Below, one piece after another: positions 10,866-22,410 of a stretch of DNA of 64,000 nucleotides. Made by a program: the position numbers and the translations under genes. Source of the stretch: Schistocephalus solidus (Eukaryota > Platyhelminthes > Cestoda > Diphyllobothriidea > Diphyllobothriidae); NCBI GenBank assembly GCA_017591395.1, contig WEDG01002531.1:77001-141000 (forward strand), given 5' to 3'. The stretch's first letter is position 1, and each line of letters begins with the position of its first letter. Under the pieces are notes generated by a model, which was not told the DNA's origin, ran no database searches, and was given only the letters and a program-made list of their open reading frames with translations.

Positions 10866-12552
10866 TTGGTCTTCATCGGTGAGACGGTTGGTTAAACTTG
10901 CAGACAGCTCTATGGACCTTTCAAACAGCGTGAGTTCTCCTGACAATGCGTTTGCTCGAAAAGCCTCCAGAAAACCTGAATTTTGGTTTGTTGCATCCAG
11001 CTCTGTCGATAAGACGCAGGCCACTTTTCCGCCATTACTTTGCTGGCTACCATGCCCTGCTTCATTGTAGTTCGATGGACATGTAAAGAGCATGCTGCTG
11101 TCGCTCGTCCGTGGCAGTAAAGATACCTTACGATTACTGTTTTTTTCGACTTTTCAGAGACCGTCGATCGCTGATTTACTTTTGTGCAGTCGGATTCTGT
11201 GTACACCAGATTTCCCGAACCTGGGGAAACGCAAGACATAATTTCCTCCTCGCTAATTTTCTTTCTGGTCATATGTATTTCAACTGACTCAGAGGTTTGT
11301 TCTAATGACTTCGTTCGTTTTCTCTTTTTGTTTCGCTTAATGTTGTGTCTATTGACCTCTACCGTTTCCTTTGCGATGATTATGGTCTAGCTTGCTGATG
11401 TTTTTTTCAGCTCATTTGCATCGTGTTTCGGTGAGTTAATTTTTGTGTTTGATGAGGACTGATATTATTTCCGATAGGAGATCTATGTCTCCTTCTAATC
11501 TCAAAAACTCTGGTTGTGAGTCCTCGGCATCCATCACAGTGTGCTAGCCCCTTCACTGTTTTGCTTAGTTTTGGTAATGTTCAGTAGTGCACTGCTTTCT
11601 TCAATATTGCTGCTTAGTGGTTCTTCTCGGTCTGCTGAGAGTGACTTGAGTATTTCTGGTAAGTGTTTGTCACACGAAATCGAAAACAGTGTACAAGTGT
11701 AGTAAGGATCACTATTTTTTTGTAGTATATACTATTTTTCGTCTGCTGGCTGCCCGGGCGTGGCCGAATGGTCAAGAGCATCGGTAGCTAATCCAGAGGT
11801 TGGTGTTTCGAGTCCTGGCCGATGTGGCGAATAATTTTCTATTGTGGTCGGGTCGTGAACATTTGCGTTTCCCATGCCAGCAAGATCTCTACGAGGATGC
11901 ATTAAGTTTTAACGAGCAGCTTAAATTATCAAGCGAATAGTTTACTGAGCACAAAAAGAAGTGCTTTTCCGAACCGAATTCACTATCGAATGTTAATACG
12001 AAGCAAAGAATGATGCAGCCTTTGAAGTGAGTTTGCCAGTGGTTCTCCGTTCCTTCCTGATGTAGACACCTTTCCTGGCAAGAGACTGTTTTCTGAAGCC
12101 CGTATGAGGCAGGATCCAAATGAAGCTGAGATAGCTTATTATTCAAGATTCCGATATCAATTTTCGTGTGCCTGAATATCACAATGTCTATAAACAATTA
12201 TAGGCTGATCCTGATAAACAGACAATATGTGATCCAATGACAACTTATTTCGTTGAGTCCTGACTTAGGGTACAGATTATTGGCCAAAAATCAAAAGTTT
12301 GGAGACGAGCGAATTTCAATCGGAAGTCCAACGCCGCCGCAATAGAAACAATATGAGCAATAAATGCTCCTATTCGTTCAAAACCACTTTTAAAAAAACA
12401 ACAAATGATAGGAAGAATATTCAGGAACGACTCAGCCGTTTGTAGAGGTCAAAGGTCCTGTATAACTTCCGATCTTCAAGGGTTTGTGCACTTTTGGTTC
12501 ACTGAGCGGTTGTCAGTATTTATTGGTGCAGAGGCTGTTTTCTCAAGTCGAC
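10866..12552. other. Remainder of the LTR insertion, mostly unassigned
   Basis: This stretch lies between the RT fragment and a 195-bp repeat inside the split LTR. Several short minus-strand frames (10910-11272, 11889-12197) have no recognised domain. It contains the tRNA-like sequence at 11755-11830. It probably consists of one or more further element fragments. Confidence 0.4.
11755..11830 (+). other. tRNA-Ser-like sequence (pseudo-tRNA or SINE head)
   Basis: It has an A-box-like TGGCCGAATGGT, a segment TAGCTAATCC resembling a Ser-GCT anticodon loop, and a B-box-like GTTTCGAGTCC. The stems do not pair cleanly and the surroundings are transposon-derived, so I read it as a tRNA-derived pseudogene or SINE head rather than a functional tRNA. 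Confidence 0.45.
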
Positions 12553-12748
12553 GAAGGTGATAAACAAATTCCATTTGATGTCGTTTTGTGAGGTAATTCG
12601 GCACAAGAAAAATTCCCGAAAATTCCAAAGAGCAATTGCGTACGTGCAGTGGCAGCTTTAATGTCAGGATCAGAACAAGCGAAGTGTTAACGGTTTTCAA
12701 ACTGTCCAAGCCGGAGAACAAAAAGATACGTGGTTCCTTTGCACACGA
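12553..12748. repeat. 195-bp repeat, copy 1
   Basis: GGTGATAAACAAATTCCA... to GCACACGA is repeated in the same orientation at 14984-15173 with moderate divergence. Copy 1 ends exactly where the split LTR resumes (ATTATGTTATTAAAC), so it marks the right end of the material inserted in the LTR. Confidence 0.75.
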
Positions 12749-13024
12749 TTATGTTATTAAACTTTATAAGAAACATAAATCATGTTTAAGTGCTAGACGT
12801 TTAAATAGGATGAAGAATCGCGCGCGCGCCCCTTATGGGGCGCGTTTTCTAGAAGATTCTACGGACGCGCGTGGAACACGTGGTTAAAACTTTCTACATT
12901 GCTTCCTCCTGTAAAAGGACTCTTCTGTCCTCAGCAGCATCAACTTGTTCGGTAGCCGATCCGCCTTCAGGAGGTACGTCTACAAGTTTGTCAACTTGTT
13001 GTTCATTGTTGAAGATCTCGGGCA
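12749..13024 (-). repeat. 5' LTR of the Gypsy element, outer part
   Basis: Matches 4362-4638 of the 3' LTR, from TTATGTTATTAAACTTTATAAG to CTCGGGCA, with few differences. Together with 9312-9687 it restores one LTR of about 652 bp. Confidence 0.85.
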
Positions 13025-13028
13025 GTAT

Positions 13029-13038
13029 CTGACCTATT
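13029..13038 (+). repeat. Putative 10-bp target-site duplication, right copy
   Basis: CTGACCTATT, identical to 3986-3995. The bases GTAT lie between the canonical LTR end (13024) and this copy. Confidence 0.6.
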
Positions 13039-14608
13039 CCTCTAGTTCGTCAAAGGACGACTCGGACTCAGAGATTTCCTCTGCTGATGAGGAGATAAGT
13101 GTGATGTCAGATATATCTGACGTGGCTGCAAACAACTCTTCAAGCACATCTACAATTGAAGAGGAACGAACAGTTCAAAAGGCTATGAGTTCATGGGCAA
13201 TACGCTCGCGTATACTATTGATTCATCTGAGCAGTCTTCTGAAGATTATCAGACGTTGGACCTCAAACCTTCCTGCAGACGCACGAACGCTGTTGGGTGG
13301 GGCAAGTGATGTTTCAACGGTAACGGCAATGGGCAGTGGTAAGTGCGTTCATTTACGACTTGTTAACAATTAACTGAGCAGTTTCAAGACCCTACCAGGC
13401 GTCTAATAGGCAATAGTGTTGTAACGTATTTAGCTATTTTAGCTTTTTTACATTCCTAATCCCTTCTTTTCCTGTTGGGTTGTAGCTCAGTATGTCTGAC
13501 GATGGAGTTCATACTGGACGTCCAAGAAGGAACACGAAATGTCCAATAGATCCACATGCTTATGTCACAAACTTGCCCTTCGTCTCATCCTCATCGGTAT
13601 GCAGAAAAATTACCACCGTTACCGCTGTTTTAGGACAATTCATTGAGAAGCAGTGATTCAAGTAAAACACTGCCTATCACACAGTCTCCCTCCTATGCGG
13701 GTAAGCTCATACCTTAAAAAAGACAAATTCGTAGACGGCAGTAGGCACCACCGGAAAAGGCGACGTGGTCACAGAACCAAACACCAAAGGCAATCATCAG
13801 GCAGAGCTTACCATCGATGGTACATCAAGTGCCATACACAAGAATTTTGCCATTTTCATGACCTGAAGGTAGAGGTGGCTGCATTGCGGCGACTTCTGGA
13901 GGAATGTTTGGTGATATCCGCCACCCAAGTACCCCAATCGTCGTCAAAATGTCAAATATTTAAAACGATTTTGGCCCTAGATGAACTGGACGCCTTAACC
14001 TAAGACGTCGCAGAAAAATCCTGCAGGGAGCAATTAGTAGGTAGCCTGCACATTATTAACCATCTAACTAGGTAACGTATTTAGCTTCCTTTGGAGGCGA
14101 TAGCGTCAGCAGTTTTGCTGATTGCATATTTTCTGCCCTTTTTGCTGACAAGGTTACCTACACCTTGACTTTCTACGGTAGGCACCAAGACAAAAAGGCC
14201 TTTTTTGCTTCCCCTCTCTACGCTGTTATTCTGGGTAAGTAAAAACCGATTAATTACTTAATCATGTTGCCGCAGAGGTTTTTACTAGGTGGAATAATCC
14301 ACAAAAAAGCCGACAAATTACAGCTGGAGAGGGCTTTAAAGAATGCCTTTAAGAAGGCACACGATCGACTACACAAAAGGGGCCTTAAGGCTACCCTGGC
14401 GAAGAGTCTTGACGGTTAGTCAAATTTGTTAACATTTTCTACAACAATTGCCTGCATTAAAAATCAAGCTGATTATGATGCTTTTATAATTAGCATTTCA
14501 AAGCCCATTGTTTACTCTTGCACATACTTAATTCACTGCCTTTGAATTTTAGAGGGGAGATCCATTGAATCGGTGGACGGATTGCCGGCTCCCTCGATAC
14601 AGGATTAG
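13029..14608 (+). pseudogene. Intron-rich gene with DUF4806-like C-terminus, interrupted
   Basis: Candidate exons on the plus strand: about 13031-13319, 13486-13596, 13634-13700, 13735-14071, 14110-14234, 14275-14414 and 14553-14608. The first gives an acidic Ser/Asp region ([19 protein letters not shown]) and a WAIRS...LPADARTLL segment typical of repeat-associated eukaryotic proteins. Introns at 13701-13734 (34 bp) and 14072-14109 (38 bp) are tiny, as in flatworms. The fourth exon is basic (HHRKRRRGHRTKHQRQ) then helical. Its end, with the next exons, resembles DUF4806: ELDALT, EKSCREQLVGSL, FYGRHQDKKAFF, RALKNAFKKAHDRL. An in-frame TAA at 14001-14003 lies inside the domain. The fifth and sixth exons disagree in phase by one base. 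The upstream part is separated by the Gypsy insertion. The DUF4806 assignment is from remembered family pattern and unverified. Confidence 0.6.
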
Positions 14609-14849
14609 TCCAGTGACTTCAATTGCGGACAGATTTCAGACTTATTTTTGTATACCTCAATTTTTAACACTTTTTTAAACAAAATATACTTTAATTTCTT
14701 TCTCAGTCTTACGAGATTCACCTTATCATTGGTAGAAATTGTCTCAGAATTTAATGGGGTCGTTTTTAAAGTGTTAACCTAGTTGGGGGTCTACAGAAAG
14801 AGAAAGGGGTTCCGCTGCGTGGTTGAAAAATGAGAAACGAATTTTTCGG

Positions 14850-14983
14850 ATCCGATTCGCGTACGAATTAGGCGGTCATGGTAGTATCCGATTCGCGTCC
14901 GACCATTCGTACGGTCGTATCCGATTCGCGTCCGATTCGCGTACGAATTGTTATTAGGGGTGCGTAGCCCCCTTCCGGAGGAG
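14850..14983. repeat. Short tandem repeats of TCCGATTCGCGT units
   Basis: Five imperfect units built on TCCGATTCGCGTCCGA or ...GTACGAATTA at about 14852, 14888, 14919, 14931 and nearby. They are followed by TGCGTAGCCCCCTTCCGGAG, which also occurs just inside the Gypsy 3' LTR at 4640-4660. Confidence 0.7.
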
Positions 14984-15173
14984 GTGATAAACAAATTCCA
15001 ATTCGATTTCGTTTTGTCAGGAAATTTGGCTCAAGAAAAATTCCGAAAATTTCAGAGAGCAATTACGTACGTGCAGTTGTAGCTTTAATGCAAGGATCAG
15101 AACAAGCGAAGTGTTAACGGTTTTCAAACTGTCCAATCCGGAGAACAAATAAGCTACGTGTTTCCTATGCACA
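14984..15173. repeat. 195-bp repeat, copy 2
   Basis: Same orientation as 12553-12748. Similarity runs from GGTGATAAACAAATTCCA to GCACACGA, then continues into sequence absent from copy 1 (AAGAAGTATTTGC). Confidence 0.75.
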
Positions 15174-15199
15174 CGAAAGAAGTATTTGCTATAACTTTA

Positions 15200-16440
15200 A
15201 CTGCAAAAAAAAACTGACGATTTCTATCTCTGCGTGATAGAGGAAGGAAAAAAACAACTCGATGACTATTGCGCCGAGATTGGTCGAGCTGCCTCAGGGT
15301 TATAAAGGGATTAAATTTGTGACTGTTTGAAAGTTTAAGCAGTAAATAGTTGCCTCTGTAATTCTCAAAGTGATAATAGGTTCACGTCTGTAAGTTCACA
15401 GCGATTTTTGTAGGACAGGTTTCGGTGTTCTGAAGGGAATTCTATTTTATTAATTATTAATTATTTTTATTGCCAGTTTACAGGCATGGTCAAAAGGGAT
15501 ATACAGTAGGGGGTCGAGCTGACAGTGAAGATACTCCTGATCGTTCTTTGTAGTGTTTTCAGGAGAAAAAAATGCAGCTTATTGAACGGTTTAAAGTTCA
15601 GGACAGGGAAGTATTGACACAGGTGCACGGTTTAGTACTTCTCCTTTCATTGTTGTGGATCAGGTATTCTGTACTAGCAGCAGGTATTCCGGCGAATAGC
15701 TGCTCTTGACTGAGGAATAACCCGATTACGGACTACAAAGCCAGAAATATTGCCGTCAGCATGAAGTCCGGCACCGGCTTCAGAGTCCGTGGACGCCATC
15801 AGAACGAAAAAGAGCTTCCAGAGAATCAGCGGCCAAAATTTATGGAAGGTGTCCTGAGTGTAGAAAACTAGTGACAGCTCTCGTAAACAAAGGATAGTTT
15901 TTCTGAATTTTAATACTTCTGGGTAGTTTATTTCCAGATTGCTATAGCGTTTACCGAAAAAATGACGGTATCTAACAATGCCTGCCAAAGAAAGAAATAA
16001 AAATACATCTCGATGACTGGGGCGCCGAGAGTGGTCGAGCTGCCTCCGGGATGTAAGAGGGTTAAAGTTAAAACTGTTTAAATGTCTAAACAGTAAAAAT
16101 AATCCCTTCTGTAATCTACGAAGCCACAACAGGTCGAGGCTAGTAAGCTGACCGTGTATGCTAAGATAAGGCTGATGGTTTTCACCACTAACCATAGCGG
16201 GGCACTTGTGCCAAGAAAGCGAAAAACGCTATGTGCAACACCACTAAGCGAAGGCTTGAAAATACGTTTTTAAGAGCTCAAGAAAGATTTGGCGATCAGT
16301 CGGTTTACATCGATAGGAAAATTTTAGATCATCAGCATACACAAAGGACTCTCATACTGAAAACAATCAAAAGCATCTTTCATAAAAAGGAAAAAAGGAG
16401 CGGGTCACGTACGCTACCGTGAAAAACACCCGGTTCATCT
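15200..16440 (-). mobile_element. Non-LTR element (family E2), internally deleted 3' copy
   Basis: Minus-strand fragments match the copy at 16440-18330: the segment after the catalytic site (KRIFKPSLSGVAHSVFRF, about 16200-16300), then an internal deletion, then WLRRLQKGLFLLFRHLNSF. The C-terminus includes RYRHFFGKRYSNLEINYPEVLKF, and the 3' UTR is at 15440-15560. A further E2-like piece lies at 15220-15430. I use E2 as a local label. No intact frame exists. Confidence 0.7.
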
Positions 16441-18340
16441 GGACCTATCAGGCAAAGAGAACTGGTTACCAGTACCCAAAATTCGTGGAAGGTGTCCTGA
16501 ATGTAGAAAACTAGTGACAGCTCTCGTAAACAAGGGATAGTTTTGCTGAATTTTTAAACTTCTGGGTAGTTTATTCCTGATTGCTATAGCGTTTACCGAA
16601 AAAAACTGATGGTACCTAACGGTGCGTGCCAAAGGAAGAAATAAAAATACATCTCGATGACTGGTGCGCCGAGAGTGGTTGAGCTGTCTCAGGGATGTAA
16701 GGGGGTTAAAGGTAAGACTGTTTAAGAGTGTTAAACAGTAAACATAGTCCCTTCTCTAATCTACGAAGCCAAAACGGGTCGAGGATTTTAAGCTCACAGA
16801 GTTGTTGGGAGGACAGCTTTCTGTGCTCTGAAGTAAAAACTCTTTTAGTAAAGAAGTGCTGGACTGATTCTATCTTCTTTCGTTCGCTCGCGTGCAGAAG
16901 GCTAAATAGAAACGAGCAGTATTCCAGACAAGATCTGACATACCTTTTATAAAGGCTGGTCCTAATATTGACAGTTTTAAAATTTCTGAGAAAAAACCCA
17001 GTTGTTTGGCGTGCTTTCGAGACAATCAGGGCGCAGTGCTCTGACAGATCAAGACTACTAGAATATGATATGCCCCGATCCTTTATAACCCCGGGCACAT
17101 GACCGTATATGCTAAGATGAGGCTGATGGTTGTCACCACTAACCATAACGGAGCACTTGTGCCAAGAAAGCGAAAAGCGCCATGTGTGACACCACTGAGC
17201 GAAGGCTTGAAGATCCTTTTTTAAGAGCTCAAGCAAGATTAGGCGATCAGCCAGTTTATATCGATAGGCAATTTTTAGATCATCAGCATACATAAAGGGT
17301 CTACCATACTGAAAACAATCAGGAACATCGTTCAAAAAAAGGCAAAATAGAAGCGGGCCGAGGACGCTACCCTGAATGACTCCACTCCTCACGTACGTGG
17401 GGTTGGAGATAACATCGGAAAATTTAACTCGCTGTGCACGAGCATTCAAATAGGAGGATATTAGGTTCAGACATTTATTACCTATGCCGAAAAAGGTAAG
17501 TTTTAGCAGGAGGAGATCATGGTCAAAACGATCAAAAGCTTTCGTGAAGTCGAAATAAACGGTGTAGATTGCAAAACCACTATCACTAGATTGTAGCACA
17601 TGATCAAAGTAAGGGAGCTGGCAGGTGTCATACGATCTTTTTTCGAGAAACCCATGCTAAGCCGCATTAAGTACGTTATTCTCTGTCAGGTGACGTATCA
17701 GCTTGTCTTTAATCAAGGTCTCGAAGATCTTCGAGGCTGCTGGCAGTGTATTTATTGGCCTAAAATCGTCAAATGACGTAGTTCGGCCGTGTTTTGGTAT
17801 AGGCAGAATGTGTGATTCCTTCCATAAAATAGGGAAAATTTCACTTTCAAGAGCAAGATTAAATATCTTATACAGAAGTGACGGAATTACATCGTTTGCA
17901 TTTGCCTTTAGAACGCTGACCGGGACGCCATCTGGTCCAAGACTGTAAGATTGACGAGAAAACCGAGTGGCTACGGTCACGTTCCAGAGGGTAAAGGTTA
18001 TGTTATCTAGGAAGTATCCGGTCTAAACCCGGATTTTCGGAGAAGGGGCGACCGAATGTTCACTAAAATTTCTGGACAAGAACGCATTGAAGCTATCAGC
18101 CGTCAACTTAGCGTCAGCTATAGGGTTTCCAAAAGCGTCTCGAATTACAGGGAACTGAGTTTTTCTCTGCACTTTTACTGTGCGCGAAAAGAGTTTTGCA
18201 ACATTTAACGAAGGGTTTTTGGCAAAGTTAACCTCTTCAGTTAGTCGTTTTTCTTCAGAGAGTCTCTAAGTCTGTTCAAAGATTTGTTGGATCAAGAGCA
18301 AGACGGAAGTAGATGAAAACGACGCGAGAGTCTACGCAGT
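16441..18340 (-). mobile_element. Non-LTR element (family E2), RT-containing copy
   Basis: The RT is read on the minus strand from about 17980 to 16435 in three frames. It opens with SLGPDGVPVSVLK and DFRPINTLPAASKIFETLI. After a break come YFDFTKAFDRFDHDLLLLKL, SGVIQGSVLGPLLFCLFLND, the catalytic FMYADDLKIAYRY (YADD), and a thumb/C-terminal part (RYVRSCLEYCSFLF, WLRRLEKGLCLLFNTL). A linker upstream (to about 18330) matches the start of a second copy near 22345-22410. The endonuclease is missing (5' truncation). A jockey/CR1-like clade is inferred. Confidence 0.85.
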
Positions 18341-18369
18341 CTACGGCGGAAAGATAAAGGGAGGTTGAG

Positions 18370-19740
18370 AGAGAGAGAGAGAAGAATACGCTTTATTTTG
18401 AAGTATCATTCAAAATTTTAAGCAAAAATATAAGTGGCTCCATTCACTAAGACAATAGGATAAGTAAGCATAATATGCAAGAATCAAAGAGTCAAAAATG
18501 GACATCTAGCGGGGAGACAGTTCTAGTCTGAGCTTTTTTATTTCAATCTCTTCACACGTAAGGTAGCGTGCTAGAAATGGCAAAACGGAGCGCTGGTATG
18601 CCGTTGTATGGCAGGCTATATGGCGAAAGCGTCGGCGCATCGGACGGGAAGACTTCACAGCAATCAGCTCCAAGTGGATGGGATGGGTTTCATCATCAAA
18701 GATTCGCCCAGCGAATTGTTTGACTGTCGTTAAGTGCCGTTTGCTATCAAATTCACTAAAACAGTATAAGAAACACCAGCAGCAGAAGAGAGCATTCGGA
18801 GAATACGTTTAAAAATAAAAAAATCATTTTAAGGCAAGGCTGGAAAAATCACGAAAGAGCCAAAAAGGATGAGGGGAAGAACACATGCCTCATAAGGGCC
18901 TGAGGTGTGTGATAGGAACGTAAACGGCGAATATAATATAGAAGTTTACGAATTTTTGTAAAAAGAGCATCGATATGTTGAGAGAATGAAAGATTCGATG
19001 TCAGAGTAACGCAAAGGTACCGAAAAGAGGATACCTCGTTGGGAAGGACGGCTGAGAATTGAGAACTAGGGGATGGTCGCAGGGGAAAAACACATTGGAC
19101 AGATTTCTCATGGTTCAGTTGAAGGCCATTATCTGACGACCAGGCTGCAACATGGTCAAGGCCATCCTTCAGACACTGGAGATGTGTTTGATTTTTAAGA
19201 GGATGACCATCAACCATGTCGTCGGCATATTTGATGTACAGAAAGTCATTTGGTGACCTCAAATCATCAGTGTGAAGGGAGTAGAAGTGAGGGGATAAGA
19301 TGGCACCTTGAAGAAAACCGCAGTTGTTTGGCAGGACAGTAGACTTCCGCTTGCCAGATTGTACAAATTGAGTGCGGGAAGTAAAATAATCTTCAAGCCG
19401 AGACAACCCAGCCGGGAGAGCCAGACGCGGATGTTTTATTAAGAAGAAGAGGGCGCATGATGGTTTTGAAGGCAGAGGAGTAGTCGAGAAATGCGCATGC
19501 GTACGCACGGCAGCCCATATCTAAATCTCGTAGAGCCAAATGTACTACAAGGGCAACAGCATCTAGGGTACTACGCTGGGCCTTATAATAAAATTGTAAT
19601 TGGTCGGAGAAATTGGAGGAAAAAGGCTTAATTTTATCGAAGGCGACTCTTTCAGCAATCTTCAGTAAAGCGGAAAGATTAAGGACCAAAATTAGCGGAA
19701 TTTTTAGGGATGGGAGTGATTCTTACTGAACGCCAAATTT
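18370..19740 (-). mobile_element. Different non-LTR element, RT fragment
   Basis: The minus strand encodes FDKIKPFSSNFSDQLQF, CAFLDYSSAFKTI, GFLQGAILSPHFYSLHTDDL and YIKYADDMVDG (YADD), then an HVAAWSSDNGLQLNHEKS segment and LRSYHTPQALMRHVFF. Motif wording differs from the E1 and E2 families, so this is a separate lineage. Two frames overlap at 19393-19508. The N-terminal RT and endonuclease are absent. Confidence 0.8.
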
Positions 19741-19811
19741 AAGGAATCTTTGACTCAATGAAGGACATGTTTATAGGGTGTGTCAAAAAAGGGGCAATCT
19801 GAAAGCAGCAG

Positions 19812-21666
19812 TATCTCTTATACGGATAGATACCAGTTAGCAAACATTACATTTCTCTGGGTTAGAAGACTTAAGACGGTCTCTGCTTCCTGTTTCACCT
19901 TAACTCTAGCCCAAATCTCCCACGAATTAAGGCTCTCACTCTGGTAGATCACCCCTATGCCACTCGTAATTCTTCCATGATCTTTTCACCACCCCTTAGC
20001 TCCACAACTAACTGTTCTCAGTTTTTTTGCCTCTAAATATGCTTTCATGTGGAATAATCTTCCACTGGAAATTAGGTTTTCGTCTACATTAGCTATTTTC
20101 AAAACAAATTACGCAAACATTTAACTTCGGAAGATATAAAGTCCTTATTGTCTGTTTCCTACCCGAACTCCAGAATTTTGAATTTTTAAAAGGGTCCTCC
20201 TGGTATCTGCGGCAGCTTTCTTGATAATACATTGGTCTCTTATTATATTTCCATCATCCTCTGCAGAGTCAATCTCTGAATTCACTTTTTCGTCCACCCT
20301 TTTAAACTAGCATCGCCAACTCTTGACAACCTTGATAATTTCCTCCGATTTGCAACCCTGACGATGGTCTCCAGGTTTAGTTGACGATCGAGGCGGGTTC
20401 TGATGGTTTTGCCTTTTTGATTGGTGGACTATGCATTCGGCAAGGTCGCATATCGAGGATGATCTCATGACCTCTACTGTCCCCTCTTCGTTTTGACCCT
20501 GGTGTCCTCGATGAGTTCATCCTCTCTCACCTCCTTGGTTTTAAAGCTTTCCAGCGATGGTGACATCACAACGTCTTCAGGGAGGGCATTCCGTGGTTAA
20601 ACCACTCTGACAGAGAAGAAGAACTTGTGCACATCCAGTCTCGCCTGCTGGACGCGCAGTTTCGATGGGTGATCTCGGAGATGGGTCGTGGCGGCAAATT
20701 CAAAGAATTCCGAGAATACCAGGCAACAATCTAATCCCTTAAGGATGAGCAATGCCTGCAGGAGATCACCACGCATTTGCCTATAACTCAAAGGGAACAG
20801 ATTAAGATTCATTGGCAGGTTGGATATAACAAGGAGCTTTGACTCCTAACCATTTTGGTGGCTTTCCTCTGTACTCTTTAGAGGTAGTTCTGATTTTGAA
20901 CTGTGCACGCTTTCCAGGCTTGCACAGAATATTCCAAATGCGGCCTAGTGAATGTTCCCAAAGTCTTAGTAAAGAGATCTTCATCTAAATCCAAAAAGGC
21001 TCGTCAGATGGCATGCAGCACCGTGATTGCGCTCTTCGTCACTTTCAAGCAGTGAGAGAATGGCTTTAAGGTGGTGGTCATCACCAAAAAATGGTCATTT
21101 TGGGTTTCCACGTTTTTTAAGGCTTCACCGTTGAGAAAATAGCTTCTAATTTCGGCAGATCAACATGGGTTGCCTTAGCGAAGTACTGTACACTAATCGA
21201 CGTTGAACCGCAAAAGCCAATGATTTGACCACTCCTCCAACCGGGTTAGGTTGATCTGTAGTTTATCTTCGTAAGCAGGGCTCTGGATTACATTCCAGAT
21301 TTTAATGTCGTTGGCAAACATTGCTGCTTCACAGTCAAGATTCTTGACACAATCATCCACGTATATTAAAAACAGTATTGGCCCTAGTAGTGAACCCTGA
21401 GGAACCCCACTCTCGACCGCAGCAGACATTGACCTGGCGTCGACCCACGAGGAAGTTTTTGATCCCCTTGAGGAGGTTACATCTGATTTTAATTCGTTCT
21501 AGCTTGTACAGCAGTCTCTCGTGCGGCACAGTATCGAAGGTCTTTTCAAAGTCAAGGAAGGCGATGATAACCGCGTGTTTATGTTCAAGTGCTTGGATCC
21601 ACCTCTGGAGTGAATACAGCAAATTCGTTGTGTAGGATCTTCCTTTTCTGAACCCTTGTTGACAGC
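19812..21666. repeat. Left arm of a large inverted repeat
   Basis: About 1,855 bp reverse-complementary to 23648-25502. In a 170-bp stretch compared by eye (20500-20670 against 24660-24830) I count about two differences. It contains, on the minus strand, the 3' half of RT element E1 (21622 to 20597). Beyond that, on the plus strand, is the C-terminal end of element E3 (MWNNLPLEIR-like, about 20040-20180). Confidence 0.9.
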
Positions 21667-22410
21667 AGGGTCAAAAATATTATATACAGTAGAGGGTCAA
21701 GCTGACAGTGAAAAAAACTCCTGATCGCTCAAATCCTCAAAAACTCCGGGTGCATATATGTCGTTACCGTCTATGCTTAGCTGTGGCTAATGGTTGTCGC
21801 CAATATCCATAACGGCACATTTCTGCCAAATAAAGGGAAAGGCGCCATGTGCAACACCACTGAGCGAAGACCTGAAGATCCTTTTTAAGAGCTCATGCAC
21901 GATGTTGCAATCGGCCGGTTTATATCGATAGGGATTTTTTAAATTGTCAGTGTACATAAAGGGCCTACCATACTGAAAACATTCGGGAACATCGTTGACA
22001 AAAAGGCTAAATAAGAGCGGGTCATGGACGCTTCCCTGAATAACTCCACTCCTCACATGTGTGGGTTGGAGGTAACTTTGGAAATCATAACTCTTGTGCA
22101 AACATCCAAATAGGAGAATTTTGAGGTCAGATGCTTGTTACCTATGCCGAAGAAGGAAAGTTTTAGCAGGAGGAGATCATAGTCAACATGATCAGAAGCC
22201 TGATTAAAATCGATATAAACGGTGATCAAGATCTCCGAGATCTTTGAGTCTACGGGAAGTGTATTTATTAGCCCAAAGCTCATCAAATGCCATAGATCGG
22301 CCGTGTTCGGGTAAAGGAAGTAGATGCAATTCATTCCATAATGATACTCAGTAATGGAGCGACCGAATGTACACTATAAGCAAGAAAGCATTGAAGCTAT
22401 CAGCCGTCAA
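21667..22410 (-). mobile_element. Family E2 copy in the palindrome spacer
   Basis: Minus-strand pieces match the copy at 16706-17980: HVRSGVIQGSVHDPLLFSLFVNDVPECFQYGRPFMY, with the catalytic motif changed to YTDN, plus a linker (TADSFNAFLL) at about 22380-22420. Several deletions are visible. The 3' UTR at 21667-21735 is shared with 15440-15560. Confidence 0.75.

Larger units (their letters stand above)
3996..13024 (-). mobile_element. Ty3/Gypsy LTR retrotransposon, minus strand, broken and nested
   Basis: A complete but dead element is read on the minus strand: 5' LTR (right, split), primer-binding site, gag, aspartic protease, reverse transcriptase, RNase H, HHCC zinc finger, DDE integrase, GPY/F tail, 3' LTR (left). 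The order protease-RT-RNase H-integrase defines the Ty3/Gypsy group; assignment to the CsRN1-like flatworm clade is inference. Frameshifts separate several domains. Two later insertions interrupt it: a non-LTR 3' end within integrase (about 5553-6112) and about 3.06 kb within the 5' LTR (9688-12748). Without these the element would be about 5.4 kb. It sits inside a plus-strand gene that continues at 13029. Confidence 0.9.

Noticed and set aside
12749..13024. Separate element or promoter module shared by 4362-4638 and the DUF4806-like gene
   Set aside because: The neat continuation of the LTR alignment across the 3.06-kb insertion, plus the duplicated CTGACCTATT, is explained better by a split LTR.
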